DNA of 64,000 nucleotides from an uncultured Shimia sp. (GTDB taxonomy: Bacteria > Pseudomonadota > Alphaproteobacteria > Rhodobacterales > Rhodobacteraceae): assembly GCA_937897325.1 (NCBI GenBank), contig CALCOY010000008.1, positions 1 through 64,000 on the forward strand, in the 5' to 3' direction. Every line of letters begins with the position of its first letter. The first letter of the stretch is position 1. The translations under genes and the position numbers were made by a program. The notes below the pieces were generated by a model. The model saw only the letters and a program-made list of their open reading frames with translations, did no database searches and was not told where the DNA came from. Positions 45,071 through 54,545 of the stretch are shown in pieces.

Positions 45071-46605
45071 GTATTCCGTTGAAAAACTCTTTCTTGCCCG
45101 CCGCCTAATTGGCTGATTCAATTCCCGTATTGATTGGGAGATTTTGCGATGATGGGACCGAAGCATGAAGCACAAGCGGCTCTGTTTTACGAGTTCTCTC
45201 TGGAAGACCACGTCCCGCAAGATCACCCGCTGCGTTCGATTGACCGGTTCGTCGATCTGAGCGACATCCGCCAATACCTAGCCGAGGCTTACAGCCATAC
45301 AGGCGCCCTTCGATTGATCCTGAGCTGCTGATCCGGATGCTGTTGGTCGGGTATTGCTTTGGCATTAGGTCAGAGCGCCGTTTGTGTGAAGAGGTACATT
45401 TGAACTTGGCTTATCGCTGGTTCTGTCTTCTCGATTTGTCTGATCCGGTGCCCAATCATTCGACATTCTCCGAGAACCGCCATGGGCGCTTTCGGGAAAG
45501 TAAACTGCTGAGGCATCTGTTTGAGAAGACAGTCGCCCGGTGCATTGCAGATGGCCTGGTGAGCGGCCAGCGCCTTGCGGCAGATGCCAGTTTGATTGAG
45601 GCTGATACAAACAAACAAAACTCCACACCGAAGGAAGATTAGGATCACAGCACCATTGATCCAAACGATGCGCCGCGCGCGGTGAAGGAGTACCTGGATG
45701 TCTTGGACGATGCAGCTTTTGGTGCAGCATCGGAGGTTCAGCCCAAGTTCACGTCCCATTCCGATCCGGCAAGCCAGTGGACGGCAGCCCGTAAAGGCCC
45801 GGCATTCTTCAGCTATTCGACCAACTATCTGATCGACACCGATCACAGTGTCATCGTCGATGTGGAAGGCACCAGATCAATCCGGCAGGCCGAAGTCGGA
45901 TCCGTGCGCACCATGTTGGATCGGATCAAGGAACAACATGAGATTGATCCGGAGCGATTGATTGCGGACAGTGCCTATGGATCAGGGCCAATGTTGGGAT
46001 GGCTCATAGATCGCGACATCAAACCTCACATTCCTGTGCTGGATAAAGCAGGGCGAACAGATGGCACTTGGTCCCGGACCGACTTCGAATGGGACCCCGA
46101 AAACAACCAGTACATTTGCCCTGAAGGTGAGCCGCTCAAGCAGTTCCGGCGCAATTATTCCGACCCGAACCGAGGCCCCAGCGGCAAGGGTGTCGCTAAG
46201 TACCAAGCTCTAAAACATACATGCCAAGCTTGCCCATCAAAGATGAAGTGCTGCCCAAATGCCGACGCCCGCAAGATCACCCGCGAAGAACATGAAGATG
46301 CCCGTCAGGTCGCCCGCGACATTGTCAAAACAAAGCAATATGCGATCTCAATGCGCCTGCGAAAGAAGGTGGAAATACTCTTCGACCACCTCAAACGCAT
46401 TCTCGGGTTGGGACGATTGCGGTTACGCGGCCCATGCAGTGCAAATGATGAATTCCTACTCGCCGCCACCGCCCAAAACCTCCGCAAACTAGCCAAGATC
46501 TTTCCTGCACCGCAGAAACCGTGCAAAGCCTGACAAGAAAGGCGCACGCGCTCCGTTTGAAGCCACACTTTCTGCGCTCGCAACACGTTGTTTTTCCACA
46601 GAACC
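45071..46605 (+). mobile_element. IS1182-family insertion sequence (about 1.5 kb), inactive
   Basis: Imperfect terminal inverted repeats are seen at about 45071-45089 (GTATTCCGTTGAAAAACTC) and 46588-46605 (TTGTTTTTCCACAGAACC), flanking one transposase gene. The left end abuts the IS110 relic. No clear target duplication was found. Boundaries are estimates. Confidence 0.55.
45149..46533 (+). pseudogene. IS1182-family transposase with two point lesions
   Basis: ATG 45149 starts MMGPKHEAQAALFYEFSLED. After YSHTG the frame is lost by one missing base near 45305; the following frame continues PSIDPELLIRMLLVGYCFGIRSERRLCEE. Codon 45640-45642 is TAG, where Trp is expected (TPKED-stop-DHSTIDPND). 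The same frame then runs to 46533 with LAADASLIEAD, LIADSAYGSGPML, FRRNYSDPNRGPSGKG and FDHLKRILGLGRLRLRG. Apart from the two lesions the sequence is nearly complete, so inactivation is recent. Confidence 0.88.
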
Positions 46606-47078
46606 GGCTCGCTACCGACCTTGGCCGCGCTACGGCAACGACCCTGTTGCCAGTCGCTCTGGTCACACACCTCATCACAAATGTGATGCAACAGATCATC
46701 GACGCGATGCCAAACTATACGGGTGGATTCGAAATCCCAGACGAATGAGAGCGACTTTCCCAAAGGCAGAGCTTATCGGGGCATTGTACCCACTGATCGT
46801 GGCCGTGCAGATAATCACTGATGCGCTCAACCTCGCTGCTGGGATTGTTCTGATCCATGGCGCTGAGACTGGTAGAATTGACAATGCCGAATTGACGGCG
46901 ACGGCAGCGCGGTTGTTCAATGGGAAGCGCCGATAAGCTAGCGGGATGCGCCATTGCGACGGCTCAAACAGTCCCTAGGTTGAATGCATCTGAGAAAACG
47001 CCTCGTCGGCCCGTCGATGCAAAATTGAACCGAGCCGTGTTTTCCGGAAGTTCCAGCTCTTGATTGTAGTGGCGCATA
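46606..47078. other. Gap between two IS relics
   Basis: Only short frames are present. The best, 46745-46936 plus strand (63 residues, with residues 9-28 reading ELIGALYPLIVAVQIITDAL), has no recognised domain and may be random or a scrap. Nothing else is supported. Confidence 0.4.
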
Positions 47079-47975
47079 ATGAGCGAGACCGCGAACAGAT
47101 ATTCATTGGAAGTGCGCGCAGATGCCGTTCGGATGGTATTGGATGGCACAGGTCAGCATGAAAGCCGCTGGTCGACGGCCCCGCAGGGCCTCATGCCGTA
47201 CTGTCCCGAGAGGGACGATTGTGTCGATTGCATCAAAGATCGGTTGCGCGCCAGCGACGCTGGACGAACGGTCAAGAAGGTCGAGATTGACACTGGCCAG
47301 CGCGGCAGCGTCACGACTGAGCGGACCCAGAGGAGCGAGCCTTGTCAGCCATTGGTGGGGGGACAATGGCGAGCGCCATTAAGCGTGATATGGGTGATGT
47401 GCATGAGGTGCATGAGGTGCATGAATGCAAGCAGGTGATGAACGAGAGCCTCTGCAAAGCGTCCGTATAGTTTACCCGGGCGGAGCTCGACCGCCCCTTC
47501 AAACGATGATCCGGTTCATAGAAGACCACCGGGGGGTCACGGGGTCGGGCCAACCTGCCGCGCCATGCCGATTGCCCCCGCAACTTTCTATGACCATTTG
47601 GCCAAGCGCGCTGACCCGTCACGCCCGTCAGATCGCGTCAGTCGTGACGCGGAATTGACGGTCGGCAGCGTTGGCGACAGCTTTGACACTGCCCTGGCCC
47701 GGACGATAAACGGCCTCTTCAAGGCAGGGGTCATTCACCGGCGCAGACCCTTGCGCGGTTTCGATGCAGTGGAATACGCCACATTGGGATGCGCGGACCG
47801 GTTCAGCACTCGCCACACGCCTGAACCCATCGTGAGCATCCCCCCGGGAGAGGCCGAGACATACGTCCACACCGCTCCCCAAAGATCACAAAGCGCCGCC
47901 GAACCAAGACAAACCAACCTCCACCAAAACCGACAAAGTTCATTTCATCCGGATGACTTTTTCTTCACGAGTTGA
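47079..47975 (+). pseudogene. IS3-family element collapsed by internal deletion
   Basis: OrfA begins MSETANRYSLEVRADAVRMVLDGTGQHESRW, shifts frame to IASKIGCAPATL, then to KKVEIDTGQRG. OrfB traces follow: AELDRPFKR, FIEDHRGV, then PIAPATFYDHLAKRADPS. At about 47655 SRDAEL is joined directly to TVGSVGDSFDTALARTINGLFKAGVIHRR, removing most of the rve core including the catalytic Asp residues. The C-terminal Glu region has also drifted. It is a non-autonomous remnant. Confidence 0.82.
47399..47426 (+). repeat. Three tandem copies of a 9-bp unit
   Basis: GTGCATGAG repeats nearly three times (last copy ends GTGCATGAA) inside the decayed IS3 frame, giving an in-frame tandem. It looks like slipped-strand expansion. 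Confidence 0.75.
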
Positions 47976-48090
47976 CGAAAAAGCGCAGACATCTGACGTA
48001 AGTCCGTCAGCACTTCCGTGTCGGGCCGAAACACAATCCGGTCAAATGCCATGAGATGAGCAAAGAACACGGCTTTGGCCGCCGCATGAC
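47976..48090. other. Short gap before the enoyl-CoA hydratase gene
   Basis: About 115 bases with no gene, repeat or clear terminator recognised. Confidence 0.4.
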
Positions 48091-48879
48091 CTACTTGAAA
48101 ACGGGCGCCCGCTTTTGCATGGCGGCGGCCACAACCTCCATCTGGTCGGGTTTGCCCATAAGGTTTGCCTGCTCGCGGCTTTCGGCCAGCAAGACCTCTG
48201 CTACACGCTCTTTTTCCGCCAAGGAAATCAATCGCTTGGCCGCTCTGATGGCAGAGGGCGACTTACCAGCGATCGTCCGTGCCATGCCCATCGCGGCCTC
48301 CAACGGCTCATCGGCCAGTTCTGTCACCAACCCCCAGTCAAGCGCCTGTTGCGCGCCCACGGGCTCGGCCGTGTAGGTCATCCGCCGCAACACATCACCC
48401 CGCACGAGAAGGGGCAGAAGCACCATACCCCCCATGTCCGGGACAATGCCCCATTTCATCTCCATTACAGCGATTTCAACGTCTTGGCCCGCGATCCTGA
48501 CGTCAGCCCCAAGCGCCAGCTGACATCCGGCGCCATAGACCGGCCCGTGCAAGGCTGCGATCACCGGCACCGGCACGCGTGTCCAGATCATCGCGACCTC
48601 TTGCCACTGGTTCGTCAGACCGTCCCCATGGGTGCGCGGCATCAAAAGATCCCCGGGATCCTTACCAATCATCCCAGACAGGCCGGAAATGTCGATGCCC
48701 GCGCAGAACGCCTTGCCTTCGCCCGAAATCACGACAGCCCGTGGGTCCGAGGCCATAACCTCTTCTCCTGCCGCGATAATTCCATCGATCATCGCCTGAT
48801 CGACCGCATTCATCTTATCGGCCCGCGTCAGACGCACATGGGCGACATGTTCTTTGTACGTTACAGCGACACGTGTCAT
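48091..48879 (-). CDS. Enoyl-CoA hydratase/isomerase family protein
   Basis: A 262-residue crotonase. ATG 48879 has GGGAGG six bases upstream; the longer frame to 49176 runs into the divergent gene and is not used. Oxyanion-hole segments are GEGKAFCAGIDISGL (residues about 52-66) and HGPVYGAGCQLALGADVRIA (about 107-126). Near 143 the active-site region reads GIVPDMGGMVLLP, with Asp where hydratases often have Glu. It acts on acyl-CoA in beta-oxidation or a related pathway. Single gene; exact substrate unknown. Confidence 0.88.
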   Translation of the reverse strand: MTRVAVTYKEHVAHVRLTRADKMNAVDQAMIDGIIAAGEEVMASDPRAVVISGEGKAFCAGIDISGLSGMIGKDPGDLLMPRTHGDGLTNQWQEVAMIWTRVPVPVIAALHGPVYGAGCQLALGADVRIAGQDVEIAVMEMKWGIVPDMGGMVLLPLLVRGDVLRRMTYTAEPVGAQQALDWGLVTELADEPLEAAMGMARTIAGKSPSAIRAAKRLISLAEKERVAEVLLAESREQANLMGKPDQMEVVAAAMQKRAPVFK

Positions 48880-48985
48880 AGGAGCCTCCCTTTTCATCCA
48901 CCAAAACCTGTTCACGCTCAACTGACCAGCAAAACGTGAGGGCACTTTTGATGCCAGCCCCACAACAACGTGATATGCGCCCCCC

Positions 48986-49375
48986 ATGCCAGAGCCGCCA
49001 ACCCGTTCCGCAGCGATACGAATTCTCTGGGTCTCAGCAGGGATCTGGGCCCTGATCTTGGGCGGGATCGGGGTGTTTCTGCCTCTGCTGCCCACAACGC
49101 CCTTCATCATTCTGGCCGCGTTCTGCTTTGGCAAGGGCTCGAAACGGTTGCGCAACTGGCTTGTGACGCACCGCACATTCGGCCCACTGATTACGGATTG
49201 GGAGATGCATGGTGCGATACCGCGCTACGCCAAGATCCTCGCATGCACATTGATGGCCGCTACGTTTCTCGGCAGCCTGCTGGCCGGGTTGGCGCCGATG
49301 CTCCTGATGATCCAGGCCGTTTTCATGGGAAGTGCGGCGCTTTACGTCCTGACCCGCCCAAGCGGGCCCTCCTGA
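48986..49375 (+). CDS. YbaN-family membrane protein (DUF454)
   Basis: A 129-residue inner-membrane protein with the family motif GGIGVFLPLLPTTPFIILAA (residues about 26-45), then FCFGKGSKRLRNWLVTHRTFG, and two more hydrophobic segments at the C-terminus. Function of DUF454 is unknown. It precedes the aminotransferase gene by 35 nt and may share its promoter. Confidence 0.88.
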   Translation: MPEPPTRSAAIRILWVSAGIWALILGGIGVFLPLLPTTPFIILAAFCFGKGSKRLRNWLVTHRTFGPLITDWEMHGAIPRYAKILACTLMAATFLGSLLAGLAPMLLMIQAVFMGSAALYVLTRPSGPS

Positions 49376-49410
49376 CTTGCGATGCACTGCGCCGCACGGT
49401 AGCCAACCTC

Positions 49411-50514
49411 ATGACCAAATTCGCCCTGACCCCGCTGGCCGCAACCTTGCCTTCAACTGTGCCCTTTGTCGGACCCGAGACCCAGGAACGCGCAATGGAC
49501 CGGGCCTTTGATGCCCGACTGGGGGCCAATGAAAGCGTGTTCGGCCCGTCCCCCAAAGCGCTGGCCGCCATGAAAGCTGCTGAGATTTGGATGTATGGCG
49601 ACCCGGAGAACTACGATTTGCGTCTGGCGCTTGCCGGCCATCACGGCATCAGCGCCGATCACATCATCGTGGGCGAAGGGATTGACGGGCTCCTGGGCTA
49701 TCTCGTGCGTCTGTTCGTCGGACAGGGCGATGCTGTCGTAACTTCAGACGGGGCATATCCAACGTTCAATTATCATGCGGTAGGCTTTGGCGGGACACTT
49801 CATAAAGTGCCTTACAAGGACGACCACGAAGACCCCGTAGCGCTCTTTTTCAAGGCAAAGGAAGTGGGCGCGAAACTGGTCTATTTGGCCAACCCCGACA
49901 ATCCGATGGGCAGTTGGCATGATGGCGCGACGATCAAGGCCGCGCTGGATGATTTGCCCGATGGAACGTTATTGATCTTGGACGAGGCTTACATCGACTG
50001 CGCGCCCGTCGGGACCGCACCCAACATCGCCGCCGATGATCCTCGGGTGATCCGCTTGCGCACCTTTTCAAAGGCTTACGGATTGGCCGGTGCGCGCGTT
50101 GGCTATGCGATCGGGGCACCGGATCTCATCGCGGCCTTCAACAAAGTCCGCAATCATTTCGGCATGAACCGCGCCGCCCAGTCAGGGGCCCTGGCTGCCC
50201 TGGCGGACCAGACGTATCTGCAAACCGTTGTGTCTAAGATCGAAACGGCCCGGCAGACAATCAGTGAGATTGGGCGAGAGAATGGTCTGATACCCCTGCC
50301 CTCGGCCACGAACTTCGTTGCCCTCGATTGTGGGCGGGACGGGGCCCATGCCAAGGCGGTCCTAGGGGGGCTGGTTGCCCGGGGCATCTTCGTGCGCATG
50401 CCGTTTTCCGCCCCACAAAACCGCTGCATTCGCGTGTCGTGTGGAACGGATCTTAACCTTTCGACCCTACGACGGATCCTGCCGGATGCAATTGCTGCGG
50501 CAGAAAAGGGCTGA
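49411..50514 (+). CDS. PLP-dependent aminotransferase, class I/II (HisC-like)
   Basis: A 367-residue fold-type I aminotransferase. ATG 49411 is chosen by spacing from the upstream gene and by the family start. Motifs: LGANESVFGPSPKALAAM near residue 34, YLANPDNPMGSWH near 152, LDEAYIDCAP near 191 and the PLP-Lys in LRTFSKAYGLAGARVGYAIG (Lys near 221). HisC-like enzymes convert histidinol phosphate or other amino acids; no his genes are adjacent, so a broad aromatic or aliphatic aminotransferase is as likely. Confidence 0.88.
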   Translation: MTKFALTPLAATLPSTVPFVGPETQERAMDRAFDARLGANESVFGPSPKALAAMKAAEIWMYGDPENYDLRLALAGHHGISADHIIVGEGIDGLLGYLVRLFVGQGDAVVTSDGAYPTFNYHAVGFGGTLHKVPYKDDHEDPVALFFKAKEVGAKLVYLANPDNPMGSWHDGATIKAALDDLPDGTLLILDEAYIDCAPVGTAPNIAADDPRVIRLRTFSKAYGLAGARVGYAIGAPDLIAAFNKVRNHFGMNRAAQSGALAALADQTYLQTVVSKIETARQTISEIGRENGLIPLPSATNFVALDCGRDGAHAKAVLGGLVARGIFVRMPFSAPQNRCIRVSCGTDLNLSTLRRILPDAIAAAEKG

Positions 50515-50566
50515 CATACGCATCTTCCGCATTATTGTCAGTCGCACAGGCAGAACGGAACAGGTC

Positions 50567-50773
50567 ATGAGACATCAGCCACTGGATCGCGCCCCCGACT
50601 TCACGCAAGCCTTCATCGTTATGTTCGGTGTCAATCTCAGCTGGATCCTCGTGGCGCTCTGGGCCATCTGGGGACTTTTTGCGGCAATCCTCTTTGCGCT
50701 GACGCTCAACCACGTGATGACCCGGATCGAAGCCCGCGTCCGCACCCGCCGGGCGGTCACCTCCCCGCGATAA
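50567..50773 (+). CDS. Small membrane protein (68 residues)
   Basis: ATG 50567 with ACAGG nearby starts MRHQPLDRAPDFTQAF, followed by one or two hydrophobic segments (ending WGLFAAILFALTLNHV) and a basic C-terminus (RVRTRRAV), consistent with a small inner-membrane protein. Its 3' end overlaps that of the convergent aminotransferase gene by 17 nt. Function unknown. Confidence 0.6.
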   Translation: MRHQPLDRAPDFTQAFIVMFGVNLSWILVALWAIWGLFAAILFALTLNHVMTRIEARVRTRRAVTSPR

Positions 50774-51965
50774 TGTCAGCGGCCGCCTCGACCGCCCCAT
50801 CTCCATGCGGTAGCACAATGGCGCGCAGACCCGTCTCGATACCGCCCAACATCCCCATGATCATCTGGCCGTTTACATGGCCCATATGGCCCAGCCGGAA
50901 AAAGCCGTGCCATGCCGGATCACCCGGTGGGGCCATACCCAGCCCGATACCAAGCGTCAGGCCCAGATTGTGCTGCAACCAGTCGCGCAAAGCCGTCCCG
51001 TGCGGCGCCCCGATCCGCAATGACGTCACCGCGTGACTGCGATTCTGCGGATCCGCCACGTTCAACTCAAGCGGACCGTTTTGCGCCCAGACATCGCAGG
51101 CGGCCCAAATCGCACGAGCCAAACGTTCATGCCGCGCCCAGACATTTTCGAGCCCCTCGCCGTGAATGATGTCGAGGGCCGCCCGCAAACCGTAGATGTG
51201 ATGGGTCGGCGCTGTCCCGTTCCAATACTGATAGAACTCCTCCGGATTGGCCCGCGGTGCCCAATCCCAGTAGCGGCTGACCCGCGGCATCGCCGCACGC
51301 GCCGCTGAAGCCCTTTCATTGAAAAAGACAAAGCCCATGCCCGGCGGCACCATCAGCCCCTTTTGGCAGCCTGTTACCACCACATCGACGCCCCACTCAT
51401 CCATCTCAAAAGCGTCGCAGCCCAGCGAGGCGATGCAATCGGCCATCAGCAGCGCGGGGTGCCCGACCTCGTCCAGCACCTTGCGCAGCAGGGACACATC
51501 CGTCTTGATCGAAGTCGACGTATCCACAAAAACACCGAGTACCGCCTTGATCTTGTGGCCCGTATCCGCCCGCAATGCCTCGGCCACACGCCCCATATCC
51601 ATCGGGTCGCGAAGGCCAAAATCGATGACCTGCGCCTCGGCTCCAATGCCCTGCGCCATCTCACCCCAACCATGCGCGAAACGCCCCGTCGCCGGCACCA
51701 GCACCGTCTCACCAGGCGCCACAACATTCGAAAGGGCCGCCTCCCAGACGCCGTGCCCATTGGCGATGTAAATCGCGCAATGATGCTTGGTGCGCGCCAC
51801 GCGGCACAGATCCGGGATCAGGCTGGCCGTAATATCAATCAGCTCTCCTGAATAGATGTTCGGCGCGGGCCGGTGCATGGCTTGCAGGACAGCATCCGGC
51901 ATGACCGACGGGCCCGGAATCGCAAGATAATCACGGCCGAACCCGGCCATTGGCTGTTGTGGCAT
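50757..51965 (-). CDS. Class V aminotransferase (alanine/serine-glyoxylate type)
   Basis: A 402-residue PLP enzyme of the glyoxylate aminotransferase group. ATG 51965 matches the family start (DYLAIPGPSVMPDAVLQAMHRP). The PLP-Lys is in VVTGCQKGLMVPPG (near 196), preceded by DCIASLGCDAFEMDEWGVD. HHIYGLRAALDIIHGEG and the C-terminal FRLGHMGHVNGQM are characteristic. It transfers amino groups between serine, alanine or a ureide and glyoxylate; which one is not clear. Single gene. Confidence 0.9.
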   Translation of the reverse strand: MPQQPMAGFGRDYLAIPGPSVMPDAVLQAMHRPAPNIYSGELIDITASLIPDLCRVARTKHHCAIYIANGHGVWEAALSNVVAPGETVLVPATGRFAHGWGEMAQGIGAEAQVIDFGLRDPMDMGRVAEALRADTGHKIKAVLGVFVDTSTSIKTDVSLLRKVLDEVGHPALLMADCIASLGCDAFEMDEWGVDVVVTGCQKGLMVPPGMGFVFFNERASAARAAMPRVSRYWDWAPRANPEEFYQYWNGTAPTHHIYGLRAALDIIHGEGLENVWARHERLARAIWAACDVWAQNGPLELNVADPQNRSHAVTSLRIGAPHGTALRDWLQHNLGLTLGIGLGMAPPGDPAWHGFFRLGHMGHVNGQMIMGMLGGIETGLRAIVLPHGDGAVEAAADIIAGR

Positions 51966-52116
51966 GACACCCCCACTAAGACGCAACATCCGCCACCCTA
52001 CAAATGCCGACGCCAGCGTCAATCGCCGTTAGGCTTGCCCCCGCACGTCGCTGCGACTAAACCTCTGGAAACGCTCACAAGGCGCGCAGTCTGACACTGC
52101 GCGAGGCCGGACACAG

Positions 52117-53988
52117 GTGACATCTCCCGAAAATCAGCCCGACCTGACGGTCAACACACGCTCTAGCGTTTTGCTGTCTTGGCTCTGGCGCGGATACCTT
52201 CGCAAACACGCTGCTCTGATGGGTGTCGCCGTGATCTTCATGGTCCTCGAAGGTTCCATGCTGGGCGCGTTGAGTTGGCTCATGCAGCCCATGTTCGACA
52301 ATGTCTTTGTGGAAGGTGACGGGCAGATGCTGATCTGGGTGGGCTTTGTGGTGGTAGGCATCTTTATCGTGCGCGCCGTCTCCAGTGTGATCCAGAAGGT
52401 GATCCTGACCCGCGTGGCCCAACGCACGGCCGCAGCCCTGCGCATGGATCTTCTGGCCCGCATGATGCTGCAGGACGGTGCTTTCCATCAGACCCACCCA
52501 CCCGGTTTTCTGATTCAGCGGGTGCAAACAGATGTAGAAGCTGTGGGCGTGGTCTGGAAGGCCATAATCACAGGTGCAGGCCGCGATTTCATCGGGCTGT
52601 TTGTGCTGATGGGCGTCGCGATCAGTGTTGACCCGGTCTGGGCAGCTCTGGCCGTTCTGGGCGGCCCGCTCTTGATCCTGCCCGCCGCCGCCGCCCAGCG
52701 ATATGTACGGCGCAAGGCCAGCCAGGCGCGCGATCTCGGGGCAAATCTGGCCACGCGTTTGGACGAGGTCTTTCACGGTATCGTTCAGATCAAGCTCAAT
52801 GCGTTGGAAGACTACCAATCTCGCCGATACCGCGATCTGACCCAGAATTTCGTGCGCACGGAGGTCAAAACCGCCTTCGGAAGTGCTGCCATCCCCGGCA
52901 TGATCGACATAATGTCCGGCCTCGGATTCATGGCGGTCATACTTTATGGCGGAGCCGAGATCATCTCGGGCGAGAAAACAATCGGTCAGTTTATGACGTT
53001 TTTTACAGCAATGGGCTTTGCCTTCGATCCATTGCGGCGCCTGGGCAATATCTCGGGGCTCTGGCAGGTCGCGGCGGCAGCCATCGAACGTTTAAAAGAA
53101 CTGATGGAAGCGCCCATCGCGCTAACTTCACCGGCCGCCCCAGTCGCGCGCCCTGAAGGTGTCCCGGAAATCGTCCTCGACGACGTGCATCTGTCCTACG
53201 GGGACACGAACGTCTTGCGGGGCGTCACCCTGCGCGCCGAACCCGGTCAGACGACCGCGCTGGTCGGGGCGTCCGGTGCAGGAAAATCAACTATTTTCAA
53301 TGTTTTGACACGGCTTGTTGATCCAGTTTCCGGGCGGGTGGAAGTGGGCGGCGCGCCAACAACCGAACTGGCCCTTGAAGATTTGCGCAGCCTTTACTCC
53401 GTTGTCACACAAGAGGCTTTGCTTTTTGATGAAACCCTGCGTGAAAACATTCTGCTGGGCCGCACAGATGTGAGTGATGCGCGGCTTCAAGAGGTGCTGG
53501 AGGCGGCGCATGTTGCCGATTTCCTGCCCAACCTTCCGGAGGGGCTTGAAACGCCAGTCGGTCCGCGGGGGTCGGCCCTCTCGGGCGGTCAGCGGCAGCG
53601 CGTCGTGATCGCGCGGGCGCTCCTGCGCGACACCCCCATCCTTCTCCTGGACGAAGCGACGAGCGCGCTTGATGCGCAGTCCGAGCAGGTCGTGCAAGCC
53701 GCCCTCGACCGCCTCTCGACCGGCCGGACGACGCTGGTTATTGCGCACCGTCTCTCGACCATTCGCGAGGCTGACAAGATCATCGTCATGGATCGCGGGC
53801 AGGTTGTCGATGAAGGCAACCATGATGCATTGCTCGAACGCGGCGGGCTTTATGCGGATCTTTATCGCCTGCAATTCCAGGACGGCAAAACAGTTGTAGA
53901 TTTGGAGGGCACCCGCGCCATCCACGGCGAAGAAGGCACGGAACGCCCCGGCCTTCTCGCCCGCCTGCGCGAACGGCTTTTTAGTTAG
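52117..53988 (+). CDS. ABC exporter, MsbA-like
   Basis: A 623-residue half-transporter. GTG 52117 starts TSPENQPDLTV. Six membrane helices lie in residues about 25-310, with coupling segments such as DLLARMMLQDGAFH. The ATPase domain has Walker A GASGAGKST (about 385), SVVTQEALLFDETLREN, signature LSGGQRQRVVIARALL, Walker B ILLLDEATSALD and switch His (IAHRLST). Similar to lipid A/phospholipid flippases. The stop overlaps by 4 nt the stop of the convergent glycosyltransferase gene. Confidence 0.92.
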   Translation: MTSPENQPDLTVNTRSSVLLSWLWRGYLRKHAALMGVAVIFMVLEGSMLGALSWLMQPMFDNVFVEGDGQMLIWVGFVVVGIFIVRAVSSVIQKVILTRVAQRTAAALRMDLLARMMLQDGAFHQTHPPGFLIQRVQTDVEAVGVVWKAIITGAGRDFIGLFVLMGVAISVDPVWAALAVLGGPLLILPAAAAQRYVRRKASQARDLGANLATRLDEVFHGIVQIKLNALEDYQSRRYRDLTQNFVRTEVKTAFGSAAIPGMIDIMSGLGFMAVILYGGAEIISGEKTIGQFMTFFTAMGFAFDPLRRLGNISGLWQVAAAAIERLKELMEAPIALTSPAAPVARPEGVPEIVLDDVHLSYGDTNVLRGVTLRAEPGQTTALVGASGAGKSTIFNVLTRLVDPVSGRVEVGGAPTTELALEDLRSLYSVVTQEALLFDETLRENILLGRTDVSDARLQEVLEAAHVADFLPNLPEGLETPVGPRGSALSGGQRQRVVIARALLRDTPILLLDEATSALDAQSEQVVQAALDRLSTGRTTLVIAHRLSTIREADKIIVMDRGQVVDEGNHDALLERGGLYADLYRLQFQDGKTVVDLEGTRAIHGEEGTERPGLLARLRERLFS

Positions 53989-54482
53989 GAGCGAAAGACT
54001 GCAGCAATGTCCAGCACCTGCGCGCGTCCGGGATCATCAGCGCGGTCGCGCCGAACCAACAAGGGGTGTCGCGCGCTCAATCGCCCAAGCCGACCAGCCA
54101 GATTGATGAGACCCGCCCGGATCAAACCGCCACGTTGGAAACGGATCGGCAGCCACGCTGATCGCTCTCCTCGAATATGCTCCATGACGGGCCGCGTCCA
54201 ACCGGTCTCGAGGACCGCACCTGGATCCACGATCAGCAACCAATCCCCCTTGGCTGCCTTCCACCCAAGCCGCACCCGATCTGCGCGGGTGACACCGCCA
54301 GTGACAATCTCGGCGCCCCATTCCCGGGCGAGCGCGCCAGTATCATCACGCGAACCTGCATCGCTCACGATCAATTCGCGGATCAGGCCAATCTCCAGCC
54401 CTTCCGTCAATGCTCCCAGACAGCTGGGTAGCGCTCCCGCCGCATCCCGCGTCGGCACAATGATCGAGATCGGTGCGCGCAT
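53985..54482 (-). CDS. Short family 2 glycosyltransferase
   Basis: A 165-residue GT-A protein: ISIIVPTRDAAGALPSCLGAL (residues about 5-25), ELIVSDAGSRDDTGALARE near 37 (nucleotide-sugar Asp), and LLIVDPGAVLETGW where most members have a DxD motif (here VDPG). It ends soon after RHPLLVRRDRAD, where longer relatives continue with an acceptor-binding region, so the C-terminus may be lost by a frameshift or by contact with the ABC gene. Activity is uncertain. Confidence 0.75.
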   Translation of the reverse strand: MRAPISIIVPTRDAAGALPSCLGALTEGLEIGLIRELIVSDAGSRDDTGALAREWGAEIVTGGVTRADRVRLGWKAAKGDWLLIVDPGAVLETGWTRPVMEHIRGERSAWLPIRFQRGGLIRAGLINLAGRLGRLSARHPLLVRRDRADDPGRAQVLDIAAVFRS

Positions 54483-54545
54483 AAGCCCTTCCGGTTTTTT
54501 CCGCCGCCGCTATATGACAAGGCAAACCATCAAGGACCAGACCCC

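Noticed and set aside
47395-47430. CRISPR-like repeat
   Set aside because: Three contiguous 9-bp units without spacers; a simple tandem expansion. No CRISPR array was seen anywhere in the window.
48091-49176. Longer start for the enoyl-CoA hydratase
   Set aside because: The extension overlaps the divergent DUF454 gene and lacks family similarity; ATG 48879 has a strong Shine-Dalgarno.
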